A stretch of 16,630 nt of DNA from CAZFAT01 sp964517075 (GTDB lineage Bacteria; Acidobacteriota; Vicinamibacteria; Vicinamibacterales; SCN-69-37): NCBI GenBank assembly GCA_964517075.1, contig CAZFAT010000413.1, positions 1 through 16,630 of the forward strand. Direction: 5' to 3'. Position 1 is the first letter of the stretch, and each line of letters begins with the position of its first letter. This document shows, piece by piece, positions 1-7,210 of the stretch. A program made the translations under genes and the position numbers. Below the pieces are notes generated by a model. That model did not search any database and had not been told where the DNA came from. It worked only from the letters and a program-made list of their open reading frames with translations.

Positions 1-737
1 GCCAGCGCCAGCGGACGGCCATCGTCGCTGTGCCCGAGCATCAGACGCCGGCGGGTCCGCACGGGCACCGGCACCCGGCGGCGATTCGCCAGCGCGCGGA
101 TGTAGCCGGCGACCGCGCGCGGTCCCTGGCCCGGCAGCACGAAGTCGGCCGAGGCTTTCAGCGCCTCGCTGCCCCACGCGACGGCCACTCCCACTTCACA
201 GACCTGCAGCAGCTCATGGTCATTCTCGGCGTCGCCGATCGCGACGGCGTTGTGGGGCGAGAGCCGCAGGATCGTCAGCGCCTGCCGCACGCCCGTCGCC
301 TTGCTGATCGTCTGCGGCAGCACCATCAGGCGGCCGCGGTTGAAAGCCAGGACGAGGGGAAGCTCCAGCCGGCGGATGACCGCCAGAATGCGGGCCGCGT
401 CGGTGGCGTCCGCCTCGATGACAACCCGGCCGACGTCGAACCGGATGCCCTCGCGCGCGAGGGTCGCCAGCAGGCCGGCGTCCGGCGGCGCACCGTTGAC
501 CGTGGTGTAGCCACTCTCGGGGAAGGCCACCACAGCGCCGTTCTCGGCCACGACCGCGTCCACGAAGTGCAGCTCTCCTACGACGCGCCGCAGGTCCTCG
601 AGAATGCGTCCGGTCGCCAGGACGACGACCACACCCTGGGCCCGGAGATCGGCGATGGCGCCGCGCACCTCCGGATCCAGCGCGTCGCCTGAGGCGATGG
701 TGCCGTCGAAGTCGATCGCCAGCACGCAGAACTTCAT
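1..737 (-). CDS. HAD-superfamily (Cof-like) phosphatase, 3' end beyond window
   Basis: A hydrolase of the haloacid dehalogenase superfamily, probably a cytoplasmic phosphatase; the substrate cannot be read from sequence. It begins ATG at 737 with an AGGAG ribosome site 5 nt upstream, and stays open to position 1, so at least 245 residues are visible and the C-terminus is missing. All four HAD motifs are present: DFDGT at residues 9-13 (nucleophile D9, general acid D11), the T42 region in ATGR, a lysine in the SKATG segment near residue 146, and GDAEND at 168-173. The spacing between motifs fits a C2-capped, Cof/IIB-type protein. A lone phosphatase of this type would normally end about 20-30 residues after the last visible helix. 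Here an Arg-rich linker and an LGHSDDGRPLAL segment continue past residue 225, which hints at a further C-terminal domain. It lies 61 nt downstream of the cytochrome gene and may be co-transcribed with it. Confidence 0.9.
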   Translation of the reverse strand, partial: MKFCVLAIDFDGTIASGDALDPEVRGAIADLRAQGVVVVLATGRILEDLRRVVGELHFVDAVVAENGAVVAFPESGYTTVNGAPPDAGLLATLAREGIRFDVGRVVIEADATDAARILAVIRRLELPLVLAFNRGRLMVLPQTISKATGVRQALTILRLSPHNAVAIGDAENDHELLQVCEVGVAVAWGSEALKASADFVLPGQGPRAVAGYIRALANRRRVPVPVRTRRRLMLGHSDDGRPLAL

Positions 738-798
738 GTGGACTCCTGCTGGCGCTGCCCCGAGCGCCGGCGGGCACCCGACTCGAGGGACCCGGCGA

Positions 799-1557
799 TC
801 AGCGCCGATCCGGTCCCCAGATCTGCCGATGCAGGCCGTGACACTGCGCGCAGGTGGTCAACAGGTCGGAGTACACCGCGGCCCGTGCCGGCGCGTCCGC
901 GGCCGCCGCCGCACGGTCGGCGATCGCGTGCACGCGTGCGTCGGTCCGCTTCAGTTCGCTGGTCAGACGCGGATCGGGCGGGTACTGCTCCGGCCGGAGG
1001 GGCGCGACCTTGAGCCGCTCCGCGCCCTGGCGCCACTCGGTCGCCGACGGGATGACCAGACCCTGGAGCAGGCCATCCACAGCCCGCTGATGTTCGAGCA
1101 TGTGCCCCACGATCCCGCCAACATCCGGCCGGAGCGTCCGGGAAGGCGCCGGCAGCACACCGGCGGCGCGGTGACACTCGCCGCACTGCCGCAGCATCAG
1201 CGTGGTGGCGGAAGCGGCGGCGGCCAGGTCCGGCGCCTTCGCGGCCTGGCCTGCGGCCCGGCCGATAGCGGCGGCAAACGGCGCGAGCGGTGCCGGAGTG
1301 TCCGGCGGGATCGGCAGTCGGGCGAGCGTCACGGCCGGTTCGCGCACCGACGGGAGATCGCCCCGGATGATGGCCTCATGAATCAGCGTGACCTGGACGA
1401 AGTGGTGCTGCATCTGGACCAGGCGGGCGGGGCTGGAGGGAACCGACTGGGCCGTCTGTGTGGGGCGCGGCTCACGGGCCGCCGCGGCCATGGCGAATGA
1501 TCCGGCGGCAACCAGGGTGGGAATGGCAAGCGCGAACGGGCGCAATCGCGGCAGCAT
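799..1557 (-). CDS. Secreted dihaem c-type cytochrome with two similar c'-like halves
   Basis: A periplasmic electron-transfer or redox protein of 252 residues. The N-terminus (about 1-28) is a signal peptide: basic LPRLRPF, a hydrophobic core, then AMAAAA as a likely cleavage region. Two haem-attachment motifs are present, CGECH at 125-129 and CAQCH at 236-240. Each lies at the C-terminal end of a roughly 90-residue, mainly helical, Ala-rich unit. The units share a pattern: a Met/His-containing helix (MQHH near 49-52, MLEH near 153-156), a Gly-x-Leu turn, a Pro-rich loop, an Ala-rich helix and then CxxCH. A haem motif at the end of a four-helix unit resembles cytochrome c'/c556, so the gene looks like an internal duplication. 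The ATG at 1557 is preceded by GAGGAAGGA at good spacing. The partner and reaction are unknown; the family match is my reading of the pattern. Confidence 0.88.
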   Translation of the reverse strand: MLPRLRPFALAIPTLVAAGSFAMAAAAREPRPTQTAQSVPSSPARLVQMQHHFVQVTLIHEAIIRGDLPSVREPAVTLARLPIPPDTPAPLAPFAAAIGRAAGQAAKAPDLAAAASATTLMLRQCGECHRAAGVLPAPSRTLRPDVGGIVGHMLEHQRAVDGLLQGLVIPSATEWRQGAERLKVAPLRPEQYPPDPRLTSELKRTDARVHAIADRAAAAADAPARAAVYSDLLTTCAQCHGLHRQIWGPDRR

Positions 1558-1591
1558 GGAGTCCTTCCTCGCCGAGCCGGCCTCGGCACCC

Positions 1592-1621
1592 GGCCTCGGG
1601 CGTCAGTCGGCGCCCGAGGCC
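1592..1621. promoter_or_regulatory. Perfect 11-bp hairpin in the cytochrome leader region
   Basis: GGCCTCGGGCG at 1592-1602 pairs perfectly with CGCCCGAGGCC at 1611-1621 across an 8-nt loop. No T-run follows on either strand, so it is not a standard intrinsic terminator. If the cytochrome mRNA starts upstream of 1621 (minus strand), this stem lies in its 5' leader about 35 nt before the ATG. It could be an mRNA structure or an operator; the function is unknown. Confidence 0.4.
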
Positions 1622-1660
1622 GCTGGATATTCGACCTCCCTGCAAGGGGCGGACCGCCCA

Positions 1661-1674
1661 GCACGGGCCCGTGC
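1661..1674. promoter_or_regulatory. 14-bp perfect palindrome between divergent genes
   Basis: GCACGGGCCCGTGC is a gapless perfect palindrome near the middle of the divergent spacer, about 100 nt from the cytochrome start and 150 nt from the antiporter start. Its symmetry and place would suit a dimeric repressor or activator operator, but GC-rich DNA makes such palindromes by chance fairly often. No regulator is encoded next to it. Confidence 0.3.
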
Positions 1675-1820
1675 GCGACCATCGATCCGGCTGGGCCCGC
1701 GGTCAGGCGCCGGGCTGCGCGATTTCCCGCGCGGACGGCGGGTCATTGCGCGAACCGGCGAGAGACGGGCGGTGGCCCTGGGCGCACTCGTGTCGTTCCG
1801 GCACAAGATGAACGCGCGAC

Positions 1821-2828
1821 ATGAGCGCCCTCTCCGTGAGCCTCCTGCAACTGGTCGCCTGCGCGGTACTGGTCCTCCTGGCCGGCATTCGCCTGGCGCG
1901 CTACGGCGACATCCTGGCGACGAAGACGGGGCTCGGGGGCACCTGGACCGGACTGGTGCTCATGGCCACCGTCACCTCGCTGCCGGAACTCATCACCGGC
2001 GCGAGCGCGGTGCTGGTGTTCGACGTGCCGGAGATCGCCGTGGGCGACGCACTGGGCAGTTGCATGTTCAATCTCGTCATCCTGGCGTGCCTGGACTTCG
2101 GCCGCCGCGTGCCACTCTCAGCAACGCTGCACCAGGGGCACGTGCTGTCGGCGGGCTTCGGCCTGGTCCAGCTGGGCGGTGCGGCGCTGGCGATGCTGGC
2201 AGGTCCGCTCGCCCCCACGGTGGGATGGGTCGGACTGCACAGCCTCGTGTTCCTCGCCGTTTATGGGACCGCCACCCGCACGGTGTCGAACTTCGAGCGC
2301 ACGCGGATCTCCGCGCTGGCGGAGGAGATGACCGGTGAGGTCCGCTATCGCGACGTCTCGCGTGAGCGGACCATCGTGCTGTTCGTCCTGGCCGCGGGCG
2401 TGCTGGTGGGCGCGGCGACGTACCTGCCTGGCGCGGGTGCCGCGGTGGCCCAGCACACCGGCCTCGATCAGAGCTTCGTGGGGAGCTTCTTCGTCGCGGT
2501 CGCGACCTCGCTGCCGGAGGTTGTCGTGTCGGTTGCGGCGGCGCGCATCGGAGCGCTGGACATGGCGGCGTCCAACCTGTTCGGCAGCAATCTCTTCAAC
2601 GTCGCGGTCCTCGGCATCGATGACATCTTCTACCGCTCAGGATCGCTCCTCGCGACGGTCTCGGCCGCCCACACGATCACGGCCACGGCGGCCATGATCA
2701 TGACGGCGGTGGCCGTGATCGGCCTGACGTACCGGGCGCAGCGCAAACGCTATCGTCTGGCCTGGGACGCCCTCGCCATGATCACGGTGTACCTCATCGC
2801 GACGGTGCTGCTCTGGCGTCAAGGGTAA
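1821..2828 (+). CDS. Sodium/calcium exchanger (CaCA) family membrane antiporter
   Basis: An inner-membrane cation antiporter of 335 residues, about the usual length for bacterial CaCA proteins with roughly ten membrane segments. Both family alpha repeats can be seen. The first has TSLPE at 52-56 followed by GSCMFN at 79-84; the second has ATSLPE at 228-233 followed by SNLFGSNLFN at 251-260. They lie in the two halves in the expected inverted-repeat arrangement, linked by a hydrophilic stretch (about 155-183, rich in Arg and Glu) that corresponds to the cytoplasmic loop. The acidic residues E56 and E233 are the family's ion-binding glutamates. The ion pair transported (Na+/Ca2+, H+/Ca2+ or other) cannot be told from sequence. 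The start at 1821 lacks a strong ribosome site, but the first membrane helix begins within a few residues. Its 3' end overlaps the universal stress protein gene on the other strand by 35 bp. Confidence 0.92.
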   Translation: MSALSVSLLQLVACAVLVLLAGIRLARYGDILATKTGLGGTWTGLVLMATVTSLPELITGASAVLVFDVPEIAVGDALGSCMFNLVILACLDFGRRVPLSATLHQGHVLSAGFGLVQLGGAALAMLAGPLAPTVGWVGLHSLVFLAVYGTATRTVSNFERTRISALAEEMTGEVRYRDVSRERTIVLFVLAAGVLVGAATYLPGAGAAVAQHTGLDQSFVGSFFVAVATSLPEVVVSVAAARIGALDMAASNLFGSNLFNVAVLGIDDIFYRSGSLLATVSAAHTITATAAMIMTAVAVIGLTYRAQRKRYRLAWDALAMITVYLIATVLLWRQG

Positions 2829-3729
2829 TCGGGCTTACGAATCCGGCCGGCTTGACCGCCAGCACCGACCCGCGCAGGTCGCGCAGCACGCGCTCGGCGG
2901 TGTTCCCCATCAGGAAACCGGTCAGGCCGGTTCGCGCGACGGTGCCGATGACCACGAGGTCGAAGCGGCCGCCCTTGACCGCATCCACAATCACGCGATG
3001 AGGCTCGCCTTCCGCCAGCTCGAACCGGGCCGCCGCCTTCAGCGCACCCAACTGCAACGCGAAGTCGTCGAACATCCGTGTGGCATCCGCAGTGGCCTCG
3101 GCCACATAGTCGCTCAGATCCTCGTGGGACATGTGGGAGGACAGCAGGTCCCGGCCAAAGACCTGCCAGGCGTGGAGCACCGTGAGTTCACCGTCCTCGA
3201 GGGTGCGGATGGCGGCCGCCAGTTCGACGATCGCCTGGCTGAGCGCCCGAGCGTCCGGCGCCGGATCGGAGACATCGACAGCGGCGAGCAGCCGGCGAGG
3301 CGGCCCGGCGGCACCTCGGGCGACCAGCCAGACCGGGCACGGGCAGGTGCGGAGCAGTTGGAGATCGACCGGACCGAACGGGGGCGTCTCGCCCTTTTCG
3401 CGCCCGTGCGACCGAATTACCAGATCGTGCCCGCCCCGGAGGACCTCCTGCACGATGGCCACCGACGGCTTTCCCCGCAGCAGACGTGTCTCGATCAGCG
3501 GCGACGCCGATCGGCGGGTCGCGATGGCGGCCAGCCGCTGCTGTCGATGCGCGACGACTTCCTGCTCCACCTCCGCGCTGAGGACGCGGGTCGCCGCCGG
3601 AGGGAACTCGGGCAGCGTGTCGACCAGTGTCACGGCGCTGCCGGCGCGCGCGGCGAGATCCAGACCCTGATCGATCGCAGGATGGTCCTCTGCGAGGACG
3701 TCGATATCGATCAGGATCCGCGTGAACAT
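2794..3729 (-). CDS. Tandem-domain universal stress protein (UspE-like)
   Basis: A cytoplasmic stress protein of 311 residues made of two Usp domains (about 1-138 and 145-296). Each opens with the typical first strand, RILIDIDV at 4-11 and RLLAAVDVSD at 146-155. The second domain ends in GTVARTGLTGFLMGNTAE at 262-279, close to the nucleotide-binding loop of the family, then VLAVKP. The first domain has a degenerate loop (SHGREKG, then LLRTCPCPVWLV at 125-136). The pattern of an altered first loop, a CPCPV strand and a second-domain GNTAE matches UspE-type proteins, which act in stress survival by an unclear mechanism. ATG at 3729 is chosen because the Usp fold starts at residue 4. The same frame stays open far upstream, but that part lies inside the hydrolase gene in another frame. 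It is 22 nt after the alpha/beta hydrolase stop and probably the last gene of that operon. Confidence 0.92.
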   Translation of the reverse strand: MFTRILIDIDVLAEDHPAIDQGLDLAARAGSAVTLVDTLPEFPPAATRVLSAEVEQEVVAHRQQRLAAIATRRSASPLIETRLLRGKPSVAIVQEVLRGGHDLVIRSHGREKGETPPFGPVDLQLLRTCPCPVWLVARGAAGPPRRLLAAVDVSDPAPDARALSQAIVELAAAIRTLEDGELTVLHAWQVFGRDLLSSHMSHEDLSDYVAEATADATRMFDDFALQLGALKAAARFELAEGEPHRVIVDAVKGGRFDLVVIGTVARTGLTGFLMGNTAERVLRDLRGSVLAVKPAGFVSPITLDARAAPSR

Positions 3730-3751
3730 GGAGGTTGCCAACGATCGGCCG

Positions 3752-4930
3752 TTATGCGCGGAGATGACGGGCCAGGAACGGCACGCCGCGCCGGCCCCAG
3801 AAGGCGTGCTCGTCGGGGAACACTTCGTGTTCGACCACGCTCTCCGCGCCGAAGACGCGATAGATGTCCCGCACCTGGCCGAAGCTCTCGATACTGGCGG
3901 CGACAGGGAAGATGTTGTCCTTCTCGCCCGATTCGACGAACAGCGGCCGCGGCGCGAACAGCCCGGCCACGTCGTGCATCTCGGCCCAGTTGAGGATGCC
4001 CGGCACGTAGTTGTCGATGCAGTGCGACAGGCTGCCGACGCTGTCGCGGAACGTGTTGAGATAGCCGCTGACGAGCGCCACCTGCACGCGGGGCTCGAGC
4101 GCCGCCGCGAAGACGGTGACCGTGCCGCCGCCGGAGATGCCCATGCATCCGACGCGCGCGGCATCGAGATCCGCGCGCGTCGCGATGTAATCGATCGTCC
4201 GCATCACGTCCCACACCCGCCAGCCCAGCATCGTCTGTCCGACGAGCAGCGCGCCGCCGGCCGAGGGCTGACAGGCGCTCCGCGACAGACCCTGCCGGGC
4301 GTTGATGGGATCGCGGCGACAGCCGAAACCGAGCGGTTCGATGGCCACGGCGGCCATGCCCGCCTCCACCACCTGCAGCGCGAAGTCATGCTGATAGCCC
4401 GCCTTGTCGGTGCGATCCCGCCCGCGGTCGTCGATCCCGACGATGTCGTCCACGCCGCGTCCGTGGCCGGGCACGCAGATCATGACGGGCGCCGGCCGCC
4501 GGGCTCCGGTCGGCACGAGGACGTACGCGAGGACGCTGACCCCCGGCCTTGCATCGAACACGATCTTCTCGCGCGTGTACCCGGCAAACGTTCGCGCCTC
4601 CAGGGTGACGGGCGCGAGGGGCGGGCGCGCAGCCGGAAACCCGCCGAGGAGTTGCGCGATCCGGGCGCGCAGGTCGCGCTGCCACGTCTCGGCCTGGGCG
4701 CGCGTCCGCGCCTGGAAGCGCAGCTGGCGCGGCGCGGCGGCGAAGAGGTCCCGCGAGTACGCGACCGGATCGAACGCCCGGCCGTCCAGTCCCTTGTCCA
4801 CGCCCGTGAGCGGGCCGATGTAGCGCGCCGCGCTCTCGGGCGCCTGCTGTCCGGCGGTCAGCGGCACGGCGCCGGATGCGACGAGACCCGCCGCGAGCCG
4901 TCCAAGGTCACGACGCGACACCTGCTTCAT
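3752..4930 (-). CDS. Tat-exported alpha/beta hydrolase (putative esterase)
   Basis: A predicted extracytoplasmic esterase or hydrolase of 392 residues. The N-terminus carries a twin-arginine signal: SRRDLG at 5-10, a moderately hydrophobic Ala/Gly/Leu stretch to about 25, then TAGQQA. The alpha/beta hydrolase core includes PVMICVPGHGRG at 148-159 (oxyanion region), the nucleophile elbow GISGG at 264-268 with S266, an acid in GEKDN (D338), and the catalytic histidine in DEHAFW (H375). Overall it resembles the dienelactone hydrolase/acetyl-xylan-esterase-like group (Abhydrolase_7 type), common next to sugar and amidohydrolase genes. The substrate is unknown. The ATG at 4930 follows GGAGG by 6 nt. 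It is 27 nt after the epimerase stop and 22 nt before the stress protein gene, so likely the third protein gene of one transcript. Confidence 0.9.
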   Translation of the reverse strand: MKQVSRRDLGRLAAGLVASGAVPLTAGQQAPESAARYIGPLTGVDKGLDGRAFDPVAYSRDLFAAAPRQLRFQARTRAQAETWQRDLRARIAQLLGGFPAARPPLAPVTLEARTFAGYTREKIVFDARPGVSVLAYVLVPTGARRPAPVMICVPGHGRGVDDIVGIDDRGRDRTDKAGYQHDFALQVVEAGMAAVAIEPLGFGCRRDPINARQGLSRSACQPSAGGALLVGQTMLGWRVWDVMRTIDYIATRADLDAARVGCMGISGGGTVTVFAAALEPRVQVALVSGYLNTFRDSVGSLSHCIDNYVPGILNWAEMHDVAGLFAPRPLFVESGEKDNIFPVAASIESFGQVRDIYRVFGAESVVEHEVFPDEHAFWGRRGVPFLARHLRA

Positions 4931-4957
4931 CGGGTCCTCCAGGGAGCGATCCGGCGG

Positions 4958-5902
4958 CTACACGCGGGCCGCCGTCGAGCCGAGGCACCACTCGACGGTG
5001 TGGCGGAGCCCGTCGCCAAAGCTCACGACCGGCTCGAAGCCCAGCAACTGGCGCGCCTTGAAAATATCGGCCTGCGAGTCGCGCACGTCGCCCTCCCGCA
5101 CCGGTCCGTGCACGGGCGGGAGGTCGGTCTTCAGGATTGTCTGCAGCGAGCGCACGAGGTCGAGCAACGACACTCGTCCCCCGGCCGCGACGTTGATGAC
5201 TTCTCCCGCGGCGTTCGGCGCCTCGCACGCCCGGAGCACGCCGTTGACGACATCGGTCACATAGGTGAAGTCGCGGGTCTGGCGGCCGTCGCCGTGAATG
5301 GTCGGCGCCTGGCCGTCGGCCAGCAAGCGGACGAACAGCGAGATGACGCCCGAGTACGGCGAGTCGGCCCGTTGCCGCGGGCCGAACACGTTGAAGTACC
5401 GCGTGGTGACGGTCTCCAGGCCGTAGAGCTGCGTGAACAGCTGGCAGTACTGCTCACCGACGAGCTTCTGCAGGGCGTAGGGCGACAGCGGCTTCGGTCG
5501 CATGTCCTCGCGCTTGGGCAGCACGGCCGCATTGCCGTAGACCGACGACGACCCGGCGAAAACCAGCCGCTTGACGCGGGCGTCGCGCGCGGCCAGCAGC
5601 ACGTTGAGCGTCGCGTCGACGTTCGCGCGGTGCGATCCGGCGGGATCCTTCACTGAGCGGGGCACCGATGCGAGCGCCGCCTGGTGCAGGACGAAGTCGC
5701 ACCCCGCCACCGCCCGTGCGGCGACCCCGTCGTCGGCCAGGTCGCCTTCGATGAGGTCGACGGCGCCCGAGGCCGGGAGATTCTCGCGGCGGCCCGTAAC
5801 GAAGTTGTCCACCACGCGGACGGCATGGCCGCGCCGCAGAAGCTCCTCGACGAGATGGGATCCGATGAAGCCCGCCCCACCGGTCACCAGGTAATGTGCC
5901 AC
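4958..5902 (-). CDS. NAD-dependent sugar epimerase/dehydratase (extended SDR)
   Basis: A cytoplasmic nucleotide-sugar enzyme of the extended short-chain dehydrogenase family, probably a UDP-glucose/GlcNAc 4-epimerase-type protein; 314 residues from the GTG at 5902. In this numbering the Rossmann motif GGAGFIG is at 8-14, VDNF with its NAD-ribose-binding Asp is at 31-34, the active-site SSSVYG is near 118-123, and YALQK gives Y142 and K146. RYFNVFGPRQ near 168-177 and HGDGRQTRDF near 203-212 are typical of the sugar-epimerase subgroup. An in-frame ATG at 5920 would add six residues. I prefer the GTG because the intervening bases contain a GGAGGGG ribosome site and because family members start only 2-6 residues before the first beta strand. 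The exact substrate cannot be deduced. It follows the amidohydrolase by 21 nt. Confidence 0.92.
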   Translation of the reverse strand: MAHYLVTGGAGFIGSHLVEELLRRGHAVRVVDNFVTGRRENLPASGAVDLIEGDLADDGVAARAVAGCDFVLHQAALASVPRSVKDPAGSHRANVDATLNVLLAARDARVKRLVFAGSSSVYGNAAVLPKREDMRPKPLSPYALQKLVGEQYCQLFTQLYGLETVTTRYFNVFGPRQRADSPYSGVISLFVRLLADGQAPTIHGDGRQTRDFTYVTDVVNGVLRACEAPNAAGEVINVAAGGRVSLLDLVRSLQTILKTDLPPVHGPVREGDVRDSQADIFKARQLLGFEPVVSFGDGLRHTVEWCLGSTAARV

Positions 5903-5911
5903 TCGATCCTG

Positions 5912-5918
5912 CCCCTCC
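5912..5918 (-). promoter_or_regulatory. Ribosome binding site deciding the epimerase start
   Basis: GGAGGGG lies 9 nt before the GTG at 5902 and overlaps the alternative ATG at 5920-5918. The ATG has only a weak GGTAGG just upstream. This favours initiation at the GTG. Confidence 0.55.
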
Positions 5919-5923
5919 ATTGC

Positions 5924-7210
5924 CTACCGCGGCCAGCCCGTCTGCGGCAGCCCAGGCGTAATGCGGACCGCGTTCTGATAGTAGATCTTCCTCAGGACGA
6001 CATCCGGGAGGTCGAGACCGTAGAGCTTCCAGAAGGCGTGGTAGTTCCGGTAGTAGTCGAAGTATTCATCAGCCGTCTCGAACACGCGCCAGTAGTACGG
6101 AAACTCGGACGGCTCGAACGTGTCCTTGCCGAACAGCAGGCGATCCTGGTACTTGATGAAGAACTCGCGCGCGGCCCGGGGCTGGCGGCCCAGCTCGTAC
6201 AAGACCGCGCCCAGTTCAGCCGTCACGTTCGGCATCTCGTCGAAGAGCTTGCCCAGCCGCGCGAGATCGCTGCCGTGCCAACCCAGGTGCGCGGCCACGA
6301 ACCGCGTCTTCGGATGTCTCCGAAACAGACGATCTCGCTCGGCGAAGAGTTCCTCGATCTTCGGGTACTCGTCGGTCATCCACCGGCGGTCCGGAAACAG
6401 GGCCAGTTCGAGCCAACGTTCGTTGTGGTAGTCCAGCGGCTGGAAGAACTCCGGCGGGTCCGCCGTGTGAATGAACACCGGGATGTTGAGCCGGGCGCAC
6501 GCGGCCCAGACGGGATCCAGGTCGGGGTCGTCGATCTTCAAGCGGGTGCCGTCGGCCTTCCGGGTGCTCAGGCCGAGTCCTTTGCCGATCTCGCCGACGC
6601 CCACGGCGCCGGCCTTCACATCCGCCTCGAGCTGGGCGACGGCTTTCTCCGCCCAGCCTGGTCCGACGCCCTGGAAGCTGATGCCCGTCAGAATCCGCAC
6701 GCGATCCCTGTAGGGACTGTTGCGAACGACCTCGATCGCGCGCTGCAGCCGCTCGCCCGACATGCTGTCGGAACTGACCGCGAGCTGCACGCCAATGCTG
6801 TCGAGATCCTTCATCAGCAACGCCAGCGCCTCGGGAGACGCGAGCCGGTTCGCGACGTGGGCGTGGTAGTCGACCGCGCCGAACTTGGCGCGGGGCACCG
6901 GGTGCTCGGCCGTGACCAGCGTCGAACGCGGACGGTAATCGAGGATCGACGGCGCGGGAAACTCGGGCGCGCGGCAGCTGTCGGCGCGCCACTCGGTCAT
7001 GCCGGGCGGGCATTCCTCGCCTGGCTGAATCGCCACGCCGCCGCGGCCGCCGCCTCGGCCGCCGCGCCCGCCCTGGCGTCCCCCTTGCGGTTCGGCCGCA
7101 ACGGCTGCCGCGCTCGGAGACGGCGCGCCACGTCCCGGTGCCTGCGCCAGCAGGGCGACACCCAGCACGACACTGCCCAGTATGGTGATCGACGTCTGCG
7201 AGCCGCGCAT
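5924..7210 (-). CDS. Secreted metal-dependent amidohydrolase (Amidohydrolase_2 family)
   Basis: A predicted exported TIM-barrel hydrolase of 428 residues. Residues 1-24 form a signal peptide (SITILGSVVLGVALLAQA). A low-complexity Gly/Arg-rich stretch (about 43-58) and a short Cys-containing segment (C67, C79) follow before the catalytic barrel starts near 110. Metal-ligand candidates are H116 and H118 (YHAH), H248 (FIHTADP), H308 (AAHLGWHGSD) and D363 (GKDTF), the layout of the amidohydrolase/decarboxylase family PF04909. The reaction may be hydrolysis or decarboxylation; the substrate is not evident. I start it at the ATG at 7210, with GAGGGGG 8 nt upstream, because the longer open frame would read back into the RNase P RNA gene. 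Only 24 nt separate the start from the RNase P RNA 3' end. The epimerase, hydrolase and stress protein genes follow closely. Confidence 0.9.
   Translation of the reverse strand: MRGSQTSITILGSVVLGVALLAQAPGRGAPSPSAAAVAAEPQGGRQGGRGGRGGGRGGVAIQPGEECPPGMTEWRADSCRAPEFPAPSILDYRPRSTLVTAEHPVPRAKFGAVDYHAHVANRLASPEALALLMKDLDSIGVQLAVSSDSMSGERLQRAIEVVRNSPYRDRVRILTGISFQGVGPGWAEKAVAQLEADVKAGAVGVGEIGKGLGLSTRKADGTRLKIDDPDLDPVWAACARLNIPVFIHTADPPEFFQPLDYHNERWLELALFPDRRWMTDEYPKIEELFAERDRLFRRHPKTRFVAAHLGWHGSDLARLGKLFDEMPNVTAELGAVLYELGRQPRAAREFFIKYQDRLLFGKDTFEPSEFPYYWRVFETADEYFDYYRNYHAFWKLYGLDLPDVVLRKIYYQNAVRITPGLPQTGWPR

Larger units (their letters stand above)
1558..1820. other. Divergent intergenic spacer with GC-rich hairpins
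   Basis: This 263-bp gap separates the divergently transcribed cytochrome (minus) and antiporter (plus) genes and must hold both promoters. I see no convincing -35/-10 pair. It contains several dyads: an 11-bp stem at 1592-1602/1611-1621, a 14-bp perfect palindrome at 1661-1674, short stems at 1571-1576/1582-1587 and 1647-1652/1654-1659, and 1717-1721/1728-1732. The only clear ribosome site is the one for the cytochrome gene. No coding sequence is supported here. Confidence 0.6.

Noticed and set aside
1592..1621. Intrinsic terminator
   Set aside because: The stem is strong, but no T-run follows on either strand and both flanking genes start, not end, here.
3730..4164. N-terminal extension of the universal stress protein
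   Set aside because: The open frame overlaps the hydrolase gene in another frame and its translation is Arg/Ser/Ala-rich without homology; the Usp fold starts at the ATG at 3729.
3722..5656. A 644-codon plus-strand open frame
   Set aside because: It lies antisense to the hydrolase and epimerase genes, which have intact catalytic motifs; its translation is low in hydrophobic residues, rich in Arg/His/Asp/Gln, and fits no family. It follows from GC-rich third positions.
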